64,000 nt of DNA, taken from NCBI RefSeq assembly GCF_000214705.1, contig NC_015573.1, positions 1,201,001 through 1,265,000 on the forward strand, written 5' to 3'. The DNA comes from Desulfofundulus kuznetsovii DSM 6115 (GTDB taxonomy: Bacteria > Bacillota > Desulfotomaculia > Desulfotomaculales > Desulfovirgulaceae). Shown here in pieces: positions 17,981 through 26,845 of the stretch. The first letter of the stretch is position 1; each line of letters begins with the position of its first letter. Under the pieces are notes generated by a model that saw only the letters and a program-made list of their open reading frames with translations, was not told where the DNA came from and searched no databases. Both the position numbers and the translations under genes were made by a program.

Positions 17981-18080
17981 AAAACTGCTGATTAAATAAG
18001 ACGTTTCGCAAAACCCACAAAAATGTATAAGTGGCGCGGTTAGTCCACTCGCCCGGCCGGATATTTTGCGAAATGATCAA

Positions 18081-18119
18081 AAAAGAGGGCTGGTACCTTT
18101 TGTGTACAAGCCCTCTTTT
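18081..18119. terminator. Bidirectional terminator
   Basis: AAAAGAGGGCT (18081-18091) pairs with AGCCCTCTTTT (18109-18119); A and T ends serve both the kinase gene and the convergent LTxxQ gene. Confidence 0.85.
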
Positions 18120-18129
18120 TACTCAAGCT

Positions 18130-18531
18130 TTAACTGCCGGTGGAGGGCGCGGGGTTGGGGTTACTGTTCCAGTAACCGCCCATCATTCCCCAGCCGGGGC
18201 CCATCCGCCAGCCGCCCCTCCCGCCCATGTAGCCGAAACCGGGGCAGACACCCGGGCCGTACCCGGCAAAGCGGTCGGGATTTTCGGCAAAGAATTTCTG
18301 CCTGGCGTCCAGGTTGGCCTTAATTTGCTGGCCCTGTTCCGGGGTTAGCCGGCCATACTCCACGTACTTGTCTACCATTTGCTTTCTCAGGTTGATTATT
18401 TGCTGGTGCAGGGCGCTCAACTCCTTGGCCTGCTCCGGAGTGAGGGCGGCGGATACGGTGGCGGCCAGGGCCGGGACGGCCATGACCAGGACCAGGATGG
18501 TGGCCAGAATGATTACCAGTTTCTTTTTCAT
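18130..18531 (-). CDS. Exported LTxxQ (Spy/CpxP-like, DUF2680) protein
   Basis: The 133-residue protein begins with a signal peptide (MKKKLVIILATILVLVMA, then VPALA). The mature part has two LTPEQ motifs, one in LTPEQAKELSALHQQI and one in LTPEQGQQI, typical of Spy/CpxP-type periplasmic stress proteins and DUF2680. The C-terminus is rich in Gly, Met and Trp (GWRMGPGWGMMGG), which could bind metal. The ATG at 18531 has AAGGAGG 8 bases upstream. It converges on the two-component operon and carries a likely binding site for that regulator in its promoter, so it is probably the system's target and possibly its feedback partner. Confidence 0.8.
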   Translation of the reverse strand: MKKKLVIILATILVLVMAVPALAATVSAALTPEQAKELSALHQQIINLRKQMVDKYVEYGRLTPEQGQQIKANLDARQKFFAENPDRFAGYGPGVCPGFGYMGGRGGWRMGPGWGMMGGYWNSNPNPAPSTGS

Positions 18532-18570
18532 GGAATTCACCTCCTTGAGCTGGAATTCTTATCTGGGTTT

Positions 18571-18624
18571 ATTATACCCTTCAATTATCACAAAGTAGTT
18601 GGGAAACTGTTACGATTTTGTTAC
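18571..18624 (-). promoter_or_regulatory. Promoter and OmpR-type direct-repeat site of the LTxxQ gene
   Basis: On the minus strand a perfect TATAAT (18576-18571) has no good -35 box, but just upstream are two GTAAC half sites (18624-18620 and 18613-18609) with an 11-bp period. That spacing is typical for OmpR/PhoB-type regulators activating a weak promoter. Confidence 0.55.
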
Positions 18625-18725
18625 AAAGAACAAATCTAATGATCAACATCAAGAAAAGAAATCATTCTTCCCAGGAGAGTTGTGTTATAATTCTGGCATC
18701 AGAGTGGTTAAACGAGGTGTATAAC

Positions 18726-20309
18726 GTGGCGGACCAAGTGGTGATTTTAACTGGCGGTGTGTCCAGGGAGGAGATTGCTTTAGATCCTCTGACCAGGAAA
18801 ATTTACCTGGAGCTTACGGAACCAAGTTTGGAAGATAACCGGGCCGATGTGGACAGGCTGGCGGCGGCTTTAGAGAAATTAGTGGGGCCGGTAGTTGTGC
18901 CCCTGGCGGCAATGCGCCGCATTCCCACTGTTTTGCGGGATGCGGACTGGCGGGTAACGGTCACAGTGGGGGCGGGGGCTCCCGGGGTATGGAACCTGGT
19001 GGATGTGGAACCCGGCGATACCGTCAAACGCCATTACGGCCTGGCCGTAGATATCGGCACGACCACCGTGGTGGTTTACCTGGTGAACATGCACGACGGG
19101 CGAATTATGGGCACGGCAGCGGATTACAACGGGCAGGTTGGCCTGGGTGAGGACATCCTCACCCGCATATACCTGGCGGGCACGCCCGGGGGCCTGGAGC
19201 AACTGCAACGGGCTATTCTCGATACTCTGAACGGTTTGATCAGGCGGTTGACTGGCGAGCATGGACTGGCCGGCCGTGAGATCAGCGCCGTTGCCGTAGG
19301 TGCCAATAGCACCATGGTCCACCTGTTTCTGGGGCTGGACCCCTCCCGCATTTGCATGGCCCCGTACATTCCGGTGGTAAACAACCCGGGCCTTATACCC
19401 GCCGGGCAGCTGGGATTGGAGATCAACCCCCTGGCGCCCGTCTACTGCCTCCCCTCCGTGGGCAGTTACGTGGGCGGTGATGTGATTGCCGGCGTACTGG
19501 CCAGTGGTTTGCACCAGCAGCCGGAGCTCTCTTTGTTTGTAGACATTGGCACCAATGGTGAGATTATTATGGGCAACCGGGACTGGCTGGTGGGCTGCGC
19601 GGGAGCGGCCGGGCCGGCTTTGGAGGGTGGTGTGGCGGAATGCGGCATGCGTGCCGAGCCGGGGGCCATAGACAGCATATCTATCGATCCCGGAAGTGGC
19701 AAGGTCCGCTACACAACCATCGGCGGTGCGCCCCCCGTAGGCATTTGCGGCTCCGGGCTGGTGGACTGCCTGGCGGAACTTTTGCTGACGGGTATCGTCG
19801 ACCGGGCGGGGCGTTTCAGGGACGGGCGCAGGGAGTTCGTGGTGGTGCCCGCGTCGGAATCGGCTACCGGCAAGGACATTGTGGTTACCCAGGTGGACAT
19901 CAACAATCTCATGCGCACGAAGGGGGCGGTTAATGCCGCCCTGGAGTTGTTGCTGGAAAGTGTGGGCTGCGATCTTTCCGGGATCAGCCGCTTCTATGCC
20001 GCCGGCGCCTTCGGCCAGTACCTGCACCTGGAGTCGGCCATCACCATCGGCCTTTACCCTGATTTGCCCCGGGATAAAATGGTACGCCTGGGCAACGCTT
20101 CGGGAGAAGGGGCGCGGCTGGTGCTGCTCTCCAACCGGAAGCGCGCGGAGGCTGAGTCCATTGCCCGCAACATCACTTACTTCGAGCTCAACGCCAACCA
20201 GGTCTTTATGAACAAATTCGTCGGGAGCAAATTTCTACCCCACACCAACCTGGACTATTACCCCACGGTAAAGGCAAAGTTAATTGAGCGGGGGCTGGTG
20301 GAAGGTTAG
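18726..20309 (+). CDS. ASKHA-domain protein, corrinoid-activation (RACo/RamA)-like, without ferredoxin domain
   Basis: The 527-residue protein matches DUF4445/ASKHA corrinoid-activation proteins. The first 100 residues form a linker domain. The ATPase core starts at GLAVDIGTTTVVVYLV and continues with DYNGQVGLGEDILTRI, VGANSTMVHLFLG, FVDIGTNGEIIMG and GICGSGLVD. The family uses ATP to drive reduction of cob(II) to cob(I)alamin in methyltransferase corrinoid proteins, usually with an N-terminal 2Fe-2S domain. That domain is absent here. I chose GTG 18726, which has CGAGGTG upstream; in-frame sequence further upstream is unlike the family. A -10 TATAAT is at 18686-18691. Adjacent genes give no corrinoid partner, so the partner is unknown. 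Confidence 0.8.
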   Translation: MADQVVILTGGVSREEIALDPLTRKIYLELTEPSLEDNRADVDRLAAALEKLVGPVVVPLAAMRRIPTVLRDADWRVTVTVGAGAPGVWNLVDVEPGDTVKRHYGLAVDIGTTTVVVYLVNMHDGRIMGTAADYNGQVGLGEDILTRIYLAGTPGGLEQLQRAILDTLNGLIRRLTGEHGLAGREISAVAVGANSTMVHLFLGLDPSRICMAPYIPVVNNPGLIPAGQLGLEINPLAPVYCLPSVGSYVGGDVIAGVLASGLHQQPELSLFVDIGTNGEIIMGNRDWLVGCAGAAGPALEGGVAECGMRAEPGAIDSISIDPGSGKVRYTTIGGAPPVGICGSGLVDCLAELLLTGIVDRAGRFRDGRREFVVVPASESATGKDIVVTQVDINNLMRTKGAVNAALELLLESVGCDLSGISRFYAAGAFGQYLHLESAITIGLYPDLPRDKMVRLGNASGEGARLVLLSNRKRAEAESIARNITYFELNANQVFMNKFVGSKFLPHTNLDYYPTVKAKLIERGLVEG

Positions 20310-20438
20310 ATGTGAAATCCGCCGGTAATTCCCTGCCCCCTATTTGCCCCAGGGTTATTGCATACACTGGTCAGTAAAACGGCTATATTAAAAAAGCAAG
20401 GTCATTTCACCAGGGGGGAAAAAGGGGGGGGGAATAAA

Positions 20439-21617
20439 TTGATTTACTTCGACAACGCAGCTACCTCCTGGCCCAAGCCGCCGGAAGTGCTGGCAGCCAT
20501 GGAGCATTGCCTGCGGGAAGTGGGAGCCAACCCGGGGCGGGCGGGGCACAAGCTGGCCCTGGCAGCCAACCGCCTGGTGGACGAAACGAGGAAGGAACTG
20601 GCCGCCCTGTTCAACATCCGGGATCCCGACCGCATCGTGTTCGGCTTGAATGCCACCGAAGCCCTGAACCTGGCCATCAAGGGGTTGCTCAGGCCCGGGC
20701 AGCATGTGGTTACCAGCTCCATGGAACACAATTCAGTTACCCGCCCCCTCCATGTCCTGCAGGGGCGGGGGGTGGAGGTAACCAAGGTGCCCTGTGACCA
20801 TACCGGGGCCATTCGGGTGGAAGATGTAGCCGCCGCCATTCGGTCTGATACCGTAGCCATTGTTATGACCCATGCCTCCAATGTGACCGGAACCATCATG
20901 CCCGTGGCCGAGATCGGCCGCCTGGCCCGGAAAAAGGGGTTGCACTTCATTGTGGATGCCGCTCAGACGGCGGGGGTGCTGGATATTGACGTAGAGGCGA
21001 TGTACATTGACCTGCTGGCCTTTCCCGGCCATAAGAGCCTGTTCGGCCCGCCGGGGACGGGGGGATTGTATGTGGCCGGGGGATTGGAACTGACGCCGTT
21101 AAAAGAAGGGGGTACCGGCAGCCATTCGGATGTGCCGGGCCAGCCGGAGGTGCTGCCCGAGCGCTACGAGAGCGGCACCCTGAACACGGTGGGCCTGGCC
21201 GGTTTGGGGGCGGGGGTTAAATTTATCCGGCGGGAGGGCATAGAGAAAATCCGGCGGCACGAGCAGGAATTGACCGGGCAGTTCCTGGAGGGACTCATGA
21301 AAATTGAGGGTATACGGGTATACGGGCCCCGGGATGCAGCGCGCCAGGCGCCGGTAGTTTCCTTTGCCGTGAAAAACCGGCCGGCGGGGGATATTGGCAC
21401 CATTCTGGACCAAAAGTATAACATTGCCTGCCGGGCCGGGCTGCACTGCGCCCCCGACGCCCACCGCACACTGGGTACTTTTGAACAAAAACTGGTCCGT
21501 TTCAGCTTTTCGTATTTTAACCGGCCCGACGAGGTGGATTATGCCCTCAGGTGTCTTTTGGAGATTGTGGAAAAAGACATACCAGCGCCCGAAGGCAGCA
21601 GTGGCTGCGGGTGCTAG
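20439..21617 (+). CDS. Cysteine desulfurase-family (class V aminotransferase) protein
   Basis: The 392-residue PLP enzyme has the NifS/SufS-type fold: YFDNAATSWPKP at the start, NATEALNLAI, VDAAQTAGVLDID, and the PLP lysine in FPGHKSLFGPPGTGGLY. The catalytic-cysteine loop is RAGLHCAPDAHRTLGT, as in the TIGR01977-type subgroup. It ends in a SSGCGC tail that could bind metal. It would move sulfur from cysteine to an Fe-S or other acceptor. The start is probably TTG 20439, after a run of eight G; no ATG fits. It follows the ASKHA gene by 130 bases, same strand, and is followed by a terminator. Confidence 0.88.
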   Translation: MIYFDNAATSWPKPPEVLAAMEHCLREVGANPGRAGHKLALAANRLVDETRKELAALFNIRDPDRIVFGLNATEALNLAIKGLLRPGQHVVTSSMEHNSVTRPLHVLQGRGVEVTKVPCDHTGAIRVEDVAAAIRSDTVAIVMTHASNVTGTIMPVAEIGRLARKKGLHFIVDAAQTAGVLDIDVEAMYIDLLAFPGHKSLFGPPGTGGLYVAGGLELTPLKEGGTGSHSDVPGQPEVLPERYESGTLNTVGLAGLGAGVKFIRREGIEKIRRHEQELTGQFLEGLMKIEGIRVYGPRDAARQAPVVSFAVKNRPAGDIGTILDQKYNIACRAGLHCAPDAHRTLGTFEQKLVRFSFSYFNRPDEVDYALRCLLEIVEKDIPAPEGSSGCGC

Positions 21618-21630
21618 TGGACATCGAAAA

Positions 21631-21659
21631 GGGGGAACCGTAAAATGTATGGTTCCCCC
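21631..21659. terminator. Convergent hairpin terminator
   Basis: GGGGGAACC (21631-21639) pairs perfectly with GGTTCCCCC (21651-21659), between two convergent operons. No long T-run. Confidence 0.65.
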
Positions 21660-21684
21660 GGTTTAACTGAACATTTATGATAAA

Positions 21685-22083
21685 TTAAACCTTTACATTG
21701 GACTGGATCCACTCGGCGATGGCTTCCAGGGGGGTGCCGGGAGTAAACAACTCCTTGACCCAGCCGCCCTCCTTAAGGGCCCTTATATCGTCCTCGGGGA
21801 TGGTACCTCCTCCAATGACAATGATGTCATCGGCACCGTTTTCCCTGAGCAGCTGTGTCACCCTGGGAATAAGGGTCATATGGGCCCCGGAAAGAATGCT
21901 TAAACCAACCACGTCCACATCTTCCTGGATGGCGGCCTCCACGATTTGTTCCGGTGTCTGGTGCAAACCGGTATAGATTACCTCCATACCGGCATCCCGC
22001 AGCGCCCGGGCGATAACACGGGCACCGCGGTCGTGGCCGTCAAGGCCTGGTTTGGCAACCAGCACTCTGATCTTTCTGGCCAT
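21685..22083 (-). CDS. Cobalamin-binding small subunit of acyl-CoA mutase
   Basis: This 132-residue protein is the B12-binding Rossmann-type domain: DxHxxG is D15-H17-G20 in [10 protein letters not shown], followed by LSILSGAH and VIGGGTIP, which hold the lower-ligand dimethylbenzimidazole tail. Many methylmalonyl-CoA mutases carry this domain on the large chain; isobutyryl-CoA mutase (IcmB) and some archaeal and clostridial mutases have it as a separate subunit of this length. It follows the large-subunit gene by 70 bases on the same strand and so is last in the mutase operon. Its partner is the protein at 22154-23815. Confidence 0.93.
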   Translation of the reverse strand: MARKIRVLVAKPGLDGHDRGARVIARALRDAGMEVIYTGLHQTPEQIVEAAIQEDVDVVGLSILSGAHMTLIPRVTQLLRENGADDIIVIGGGTIPEDDIRALKEGGWVKELFTPGTPLEAIAEWIQSNVKV

Positions 22084-22153
22084 TTACTTTGCCCTCCTTC
22101 ACCAGTCAAGTATTCAGTATGGGTTGAGAGGAAAATTGCCTTGTTGCCTCCTG

Positions 22154-23815
22154 CTAGAACGTTGGTTTCTCTTTATACTCCCCAAACACTTCCCGCATGA
22201 CCTGGATTATTTCCCCCTCGGTGGCATAGGCCCGCACGCAGTCCAGGATGTAGGGGATGACGTTTTCCGTCCCCTCACAGGCCCGGCGCAGAGCCTCCAG
22301 GGTTTCCCTGACCCGGATGTTATCCCGCTCCCGGCGCAGCTTTTGCAACCGGGCCACCTGTTCCTGTTCAATTTTGGGATCGATTTTTAAGATTTCGATC
22401 TCCAGCTTTTCATCGGGATTGACAAATTCATTTACACCCACCAGGATCCGCTGCTTGCTGTCCAGGGCCCGCTGGTAACGGTAGGCGGCGTCGGCAATTT
22501 CCTGCTGGAAGAAGTTCTGCTCGATGCAGGCCAGGACACCGCCACGCTTTTCAATCTCTTCAAAATATTTTTCCGCTTCTTCTTCCATCTTATTAGTCAG
22601 GGCTTCCACGTAATAGGAACCGGCCAGGGGATCAATTACATTGGCCACCCCAGTCTCATAGGCCAGAATTTGCTGGGTGCGCAGGGCAATCTGTACCGCC
22701 TTTTCCGTGGGCAGGGCCAGTACCTCGTCCATGGAATTGGTATGCAGGGACTGGGTGCCTCCCAGCACGGCAGCTAGGGCCTCGTAGGCGGTGCGTACAA
22801 TGTTGTTTTCCGGCTGCTGGGCGGTCAGGCTGCAACCGGCCGTCTGGGTGTGGAAACGCAACAACCAGGAGCGGGGGTCTTTGGCGCCGTATTTTTCCTT
22901 CATCCGCCGTGCCCAGATGCGCCGGGCGGCCCGGTACTTGGCGATCTCCTCAAAGAAATCGATATGGGCATTAAAGAAGAAGGACAAGCGGGGGGCAAAG
23001 TCATCCACATTCAGCCCCGCCTTGATGCCGGCTTCCACGTAGGCAAAACCGTTGGCCAGGGTAAAGGCCAGTTCCTGCACCGCTGTGGAGCCGGCTTCCC
23101 GGATGTGATAGCCGCTGATGCTGATGGTATTCCATTTGGGGACGTGACGGCTGGCGTAGGCAAATATGTCGGTGATCAGGCGCATGGAGGGTTCCGGCGG
23201 GAAAATCCAGGACTTTTGGGCGATGTATTCTTTTAAGATATCATTCTGGATGGTGCCGGTAAGCTTTTCCGGTCGCACGCCCTGTTTTTCCCCGGTGGCA
23301 ATATACATGCACCAGATGACGGCAGCCGGGGCATTGATAGTCATGGAGGTGCTCACCTTATCCAGGGGGATGCCGTCAAAAAGGGTTTCCATATCCTGCA
23401 GGGAGTCAATGGCCACGCCCACCCGGCCCACTTCACCCAGGGACCGGGGATGGTCGCTGTCGTAACCCATGATGGTGGGCATGTCAAAGGCTACACTTAA
23501 CCCTGTCTGCCCCTTTTCCAGCAAATACTTATAGCGTTTGTTGGATTCTTTGGCCGTGGCAAAGCCGGCAAACTGGCGCATGGTCCACAGCCGGCCCCGG
23601 TACATATTTCTGTAAACCCCCCTGGTAAAAGGGTATTCACCGGGGAACCCCAGATCCCGCTCATAGTCAAGATCCTCGATGTCCAGAGGAGTGTAGAGGT
23701 CTTTAACCTCCATGCCGGAAACGGTTTCAAACCGGAAGTCCCGGTCCTTCATCTGACAGCGGTTTTCCCGCCATTTTTCCAGGCCCTCCTTGATCCCTTT
23801 CGGTTGATCGTTCAT
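22154..23815 (-). CDS. Acyl-CoA mutase large subunit, probably isobutyryl-CoA mutase type
   Basis: The 553-residue protein is a coenzyme-B12 acyl-CoA mutase catalytic subunit without a B12 domain. In methylmalonyl-CoA mutase, a Tyr and an Arg hold the substrate carboxylate (Y89 and R207 in the Propionibacterium enzyme). Here these are F82 (MRQFAGF) and Q200 (EYIAQKSW), the Phe/Gln pair of isobutyryl-CoA mutase. Other blocks also resemble the isobutyryl enzyme, for example ARRIWARRM and [11 protein letters not shown]. It would interconvert isobutyryl-CoA and n-butyryl-CoA. It overlaps the MeaB gene by 4 bases. Similarity-based pipelines may well call it methylmalonyl-CoA mutase. Confidence 0.88.
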   Translation of the reverse strand: MNDQPKGIKEGLEKWRENRCQMKDRDFRFETVSGMEVKDLYTPLDIEDLDYERDLGFPGEYPFTRGVYRNMYRGRLWTMRQFAGFATAKESNKRYKYLLEKGQTGLSVAFDMPTIMGYDSDHPRSLGEVGRVGVAIDSLQDMETLFDGIPLDKVSTSMTINAPAAVIWCMYIATGEKQGVRPEKLTGTIQNDILKEYIAQKSWIFPPEPSMRLITDIFAYASRHVPKWNTISISGYHIREAGSTAVQELAFTLANGFAYVEAGIKAGLNVDDFAPRLSFFFNAHIDFFEEIAKYRAARRIWARRMKEKYGAKDPRSWLLRFHTQTAGCSLTAQQPENNIVRTAYEALAAVLGGTQSLHTNSMDEVLALPTEKAVQIALRTQQILAYETGVANVIDPLAGSYYVEALTNKMEEEAEKYFEEIEKRGGVLACIEQNFFQQEIADAAYRYQRALDSKQRILVGVNEFVNPDEKLEIEILKIDPKIEQEQVARLQKLRRERDNIRVRETLEALRRACEGTENVIPYILDCVRAYATEGEIIQVMREVFGEYKEKPTF

Positions 23816-24756
23816 TGCGTTAATCCTCCTTTCCAGGATTGTCTAATTATATCCATGGCTGCCGAGTATGGATCCAGCTGGCGCGCGGCCACTTTTTCCA
23901 CCAGGTGTTCGTAATGCCTGTCCAGATCCCGGGAAATCAGGTGCGCAAGCTGGCGCTGAATTATTTCCGCCAGCTCCCGGCGCACCCTTTCCCTGTTTGT
24001 TTCACCCTTGTTACCCTTACGCCAGGCCCTGTGTTTTTTAATGGTAGCCCACAGTTCCGGGATGCCCCGGTGGTCTATGGCAATGGTGGTCACCACCGGA
24101 GGACGCCATCCGTTCACCAGTGGACTTAAGTCCAGCATGGCTTCAATATCGGTGACCATTTTACGGGTCCCCTCAAGGTCGGCTTTGTTGATCACGAAAA
24201 TATCGGCAATTTCCATGATCCCGGCCTTGATGGTCTGGATGTGATCTCCCGCCTGGGGGGTGAGAACGACCAGGGTAGTATCCGCGTGGTGCATTATGTC
24301 CAGTTCCGACTGGCCAACCCCCACCGTTTCCACCAGGATAACGTCGCATCCAAAGGCGTCCAGCACCCTGATCGCATCCCGCGTGGCCTCGGCCAGCCCT
24401 CCCAGGCTGCCCCGGGTGCCCATGCTGCGGATAAACACTCCCCGGTCAGTGGCATGTTCCTGCATCCTGATGCGGTCTCCGAGAAGGGCTCCACCTGAGA
24501 AGGGGCTGGTGGGATCCACCGCAATCACGCCCACCTTCAGGTCCTCACCGCGGATTTCCCTGGTTAGTTCATCGACCAGGGAACTTTTGCCTGCCCCCGG
24601 GGACCCGGTGATACCCACCACATGGGCACGGCCGGTATGGGGATATATTTGCTTTAAAACATCCCTTTTTTCCGGTGCATCATTTTCAATCAAGGTGATT
24701 AGCTTGGCCGCGCTGCGCCGGTCGCCCTGCAGCATTTTTTCTACCAGGTTGTTCAT
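23812..24756 (-). CDS. meaB: MeaB/ArgK-family G-protein chaperone of the mutase
   Basis: The 314-residue GTPase has P-loop [17 protein letters not shown], switch segment [30 protein letters not shown] and the NKAD guanine box. MeaB proteins gate delivery of adenosylcobalamin to B12-dependent mutases and protect them from inactivation. The gene overlaps the start of the large-subunit gene (ATGA) and follows cobO by 10 bases, which ties the three together. ATG 24756 has AGGGGGGAT upstream and is preferred over one at 24804 that lies inside cobO. Confidence 0.95.
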   Translation of the reverse strand: MNNLVEKMLQGDRRSAAKLITLIENDAPEKRDVLKQIYPHTGRAHVVGITGSPGAGKSSLVDELTREIRGEDLKVGVIAVDPTSPFSGGALLGDRIRMQEHATDRGVFIRSMGTRGSLGGLAEATRDAIRVLDAFGCDVILVETVGVGQSELDIMHHADTTLVVLTPQAGDHIQTIKAGIMEIADIFVINKADLEGTRKMVTDIEAMLDLSPLVNGWRPPVVTTIAIDHRGIPELWATIKKHRAWRKGNKGETNRERVRRELAEIIQRQLAHLISRDLDRHYEHLVEKVAARQLDPYSAAMDIIRQSWKGGLTQ

Positions 24757-24766
24757 GGGATCCCCC

Positions 24767-25306
24767 CTAGTATTCAATGCCTTTCCGGGCCTCAATGCCG
24801 TCATAATAGGGATGGTTGATCAGGTGCATTTCGGTTACCACGTCAGCCGCCTTGATGATTTTGGGATGGGCATACCGGCCGGTGAGGATCAACTCCACGT
24901 GGGTCGGCTTATTTCGAATCAGGTCTAAAACCGCATCCAGAGGGATCAGGTCAAAATCAACAGCCACATTGATCTCATCCAGGATAACCAGGTCATAATT
25001 ACCTTCCATGATCACCTTGCGGGCCATATCCAGACCCTGCCGGGCCAGGGCGATATCTTCCGGGGAAGGATTTTCCTTATCTACAAAAGTTTCCAGGCCC
25101 GATTGCACTATGGTCAGCTCGGGCAAATACTTTTCAGCCGCCTTAATCTCGCCGTATTCCTTGCTCCCCTTCATGAATTGAAGCATGAACACCCGGTAGC
25201 CGTGACCGATGGCCCGGAGGGCCAGCCCCAGGGCGGCGGTGGTCTTGCCCTTGCCGTTGCCGGTGTACACGTGCACGAATCCTTTCTCCAGTCGCCGGTG
25301 GTTCAT
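24767..25306 (-). CDS. cobO: Cob(I)yrinic acid a,c-diamide adenosyltransferase
   Basis: The 179-residue CobO/BtuR-type enzyme adds the adenosyl group to corrinoids with ATP. It has the P-loop YTGNGKGKTTAALGLALRA, VFMLQFMKGS, the NYDLVILDEIN Walker-B-like segment, and a late LILTGRYAHP block. In this operon it supplies adenosylcobalamin to the mutase that MeaB protects. It precedes meaB by 10 bases and follows the acyl-CoA dehydrogenase gene by 48 bases. ATG 25306 has AAAGGAGAT upstream. Confidence 0.95.
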   Translation of the reverse strand: MNHRRLEKGFVHVYTGNGKGKTTAALGLALRAIGHGYRVFMLQFMKGSKEYGEIKAAEKYLPELTIVQSGLETFVDKENPSPEDIALARQGLDMARKVIMEGNYDLVILDEINVAVDFDLIPLDAVLDLIRNKPTHVELILTGRYAHPKIIKAADVVTEMHLINHPYYDGIEARKGIEY

Positions 25307-25354
25307 GGCATATCTCCTTTCTAAAATAAATTTTTCGCTGGTGGAGTTTCGTTG

Positions 25355-26500
25355 CTATTTCAGGAGGTTTTTGGCAATGACCAGCCGCTGGATCTGGTTG
25401 GTGCCCTCATAGATCTGGGTGATCTTGGCATCGCGCATGTACCGCTCCACGGGGTACTCCTTGCAGTAGCCGTAACCGCCCAGGATCTGTACCGCATTGG
25501 TGGTGACAAACATGGCCGTGTCCGTGGCATACATCTTGGCCATGGAGGCTTCCTTGGAGTGGGGCAGCCCTTTGTCTTTCAGCCGGGCCGCCCGGTAAAC
25601 CAGCAGCCGGGCGGCATCGATCTGGGTGGCCATGTCGGCCAGCATGAACTGGATAGCCTGGAATTCCGCTATTGTACGGCCAAACTGCACCCGCTGCCTG
25701 GAATACTCCAGGGCCACGTCAAAGGCCGCCTGGGCAATGCCCAGACCCTGGGCGCCGATACCGATGCGGCCGCCGTCCAGAAGGGCCATGGCCACCTTGA
25801 AGCCTTCGCCTTCCTGGCCCAGCACGTTCTCCCGGGGCACCCTGGCATTGTCAAAGATCAGCTCCGTGGTCCGGGAACCGTTGAGACCCATCTTTTCCTC
25901 CACTTTGCCAATGGTAAAGCCCGGGGTATCCTTCTCGATTAAAAGACAGGTGATTCCCTTGTGCCCCTTGCCCGGGCCGGTGCGTACGAAAGTGACGTAG
26001 AGGTCCGCTTCTCCGCCGCTGGTGATGAAGATCTTGCTGCCGTTGACAATATAGTGGTCGCCTTCCAGCCGGGCGCTGGTGGACAGGTTGGAGGGGTCCG
26101 AACCGGCGTTGGATTCGGTAAGGGCAAAGGCACCCAGCCACTCGCCGGTAGCCAGTTTGGTTAGATATTTTTTCTTTTGTTCTTCCGTGCCGTGATAGAG
26201 GAGGGAAAAGCACCCTAAAGAGGTGTGCACCGCCAGGATTACGCCGGTGGAGGCGCAAGCCCGGGAGATTTCTTCTATGGCCATGATATATGAGAGAAAG
26301 TCGCACCCGGCACCGCCGTATTCTTCGGGTATGGGTATGCCCATCAGGCCCAGCTCGGCCAGCTTCTTTATGTTCTCCCGGGGGAAGCGGTGCTCCCTGT
26401 CGATTTCTGCCGCCCGGGGGGCAAACTCGTTCTGGGCCAGTTTGCGCACGGTATCGCGGATCATCAGTTGTTCTTCGGTAAGGTCAAAGTCCAGGGTCAT
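25355..26500 (-). CDS. Acyl-CoA dehydrogenase
   Basis: The 381-residue FAD enzyme oxidises acyl-CoA to enoyl-CoA and gives electrons to Etf. It has the family blocks ALTESNAGSDPS, INGSKIFITSGGEAD, QFGRTIAEFQAIQ, QILGGYGYCKEYPVER, and the catalytic glutamate in QIYEGTNQIQR. Size and motifs are of the short/branched-chain butyryl-CoA dehydrogenase group. It heads the cobO-meaB-mutase set and originally followed the thiolase gene closely: removal of the MITE leaves 21 bases between them, including its AAGGAG ribosome site. Substrate is probably butyryl- or isobutyryl-CoA, by context. Confidence 0.93.
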   Translation of the reverse strand: MTLDFDLTEEQLMIRDTVRKLAQNEFAPRAAEIDREHRFPRENIKKLAELGLMGIPIPEEYGGAGCDFLSYIMAIEEISRACASTGVILAVHTSLGCFSLLYHGTEEQKKKYLTKLATGEWLGAFALTESNAGSDPSNLSTSARLEGDHYIVNGSKIFITSGGEADLYVTFVRTGPGKGHKGITCLLIEKDTPGFTIGKVEEKMGLNGSRTTELIFDNARVPRENVLGQEGEGFKVAMALLDGGRIGIGAQGLGIAQAAFDVALEYSRQRVQFGRTIAEFQAIQFMLADMATQIDAARLLVYRAARLKDKGLPHSKEASMAKMYATDTAMFVTTNAVQILGGYGYCKEYPVERYMRDAKITQIYEGTNQIQRLVIAKNLLK

Positions 26501-26530
26501 TTTAATTCAGCTCCTTGCTTCCTAGTCATC

Positions 26531-26845
26531 GTAAATGTTCAGTCAACCCGCTTAAGGCACGGCGTTGTCCCGCTCACTCATGTGCTCCGCGCCGACAGCA
26601 CCACGGTTCGCTTCGGGCCGGCTCTGGCTCTCTGCGGATTGCCATCGATACTGTTTTTATGCTGTTTTACTTTTTCTACCCGATGTGATTCTTCCACATT
26701 TCTCTCGCCTGGTTTCGTTGGCGTCCTCGAGAGCCGAGCCGGCACCTCGCTTCACCGGGTGCTGTTACCGGCGCTCCGCAAAATCGTTCGCTCAGGACAA
26801 CGCCGTGCCTTTGTAGTTAACAGAGCGGTTCTACTGAACATTTAC
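26531..26845. mobile_element. MITE, 315 bp, with perfect 8-bp target duplication
   Basis: The element begins GTAAATGTTCAGT (26531-26543) and ends ACTGAACATTTAC (26833-26845), a perfect 13-bp terminal inverted repeat. Inside, GGCACGGCGTTGTCC and its complement form a second perfect pair, and similarity of the arms goes on for about 100 bases. TAGTCATC flanks it directly on both sides (26523-26530 and 26846-26853), an 8-bp target duplication. It has no transposase. Ends that start GTAA with 8-bp duplications are typical of the IS66 family, so that family probably moved it. It lies between the thiolase and acyl-CoA dehydrogenase genes and supplies the last base of the thiolase stop codon. Confidence 0.93.

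Noticed and set aside
18879-20027. Long antisense frame of 382 codons opposite the ASKHA gene
   Set aside because: It mirrors a strongly family-typical protein in a GC-rich gene and has no motif of its own.
26565-26816. Small proteins encoded inside the MITE
   Set aside because: Frames arise from the inverted repeat; no transposase motif.
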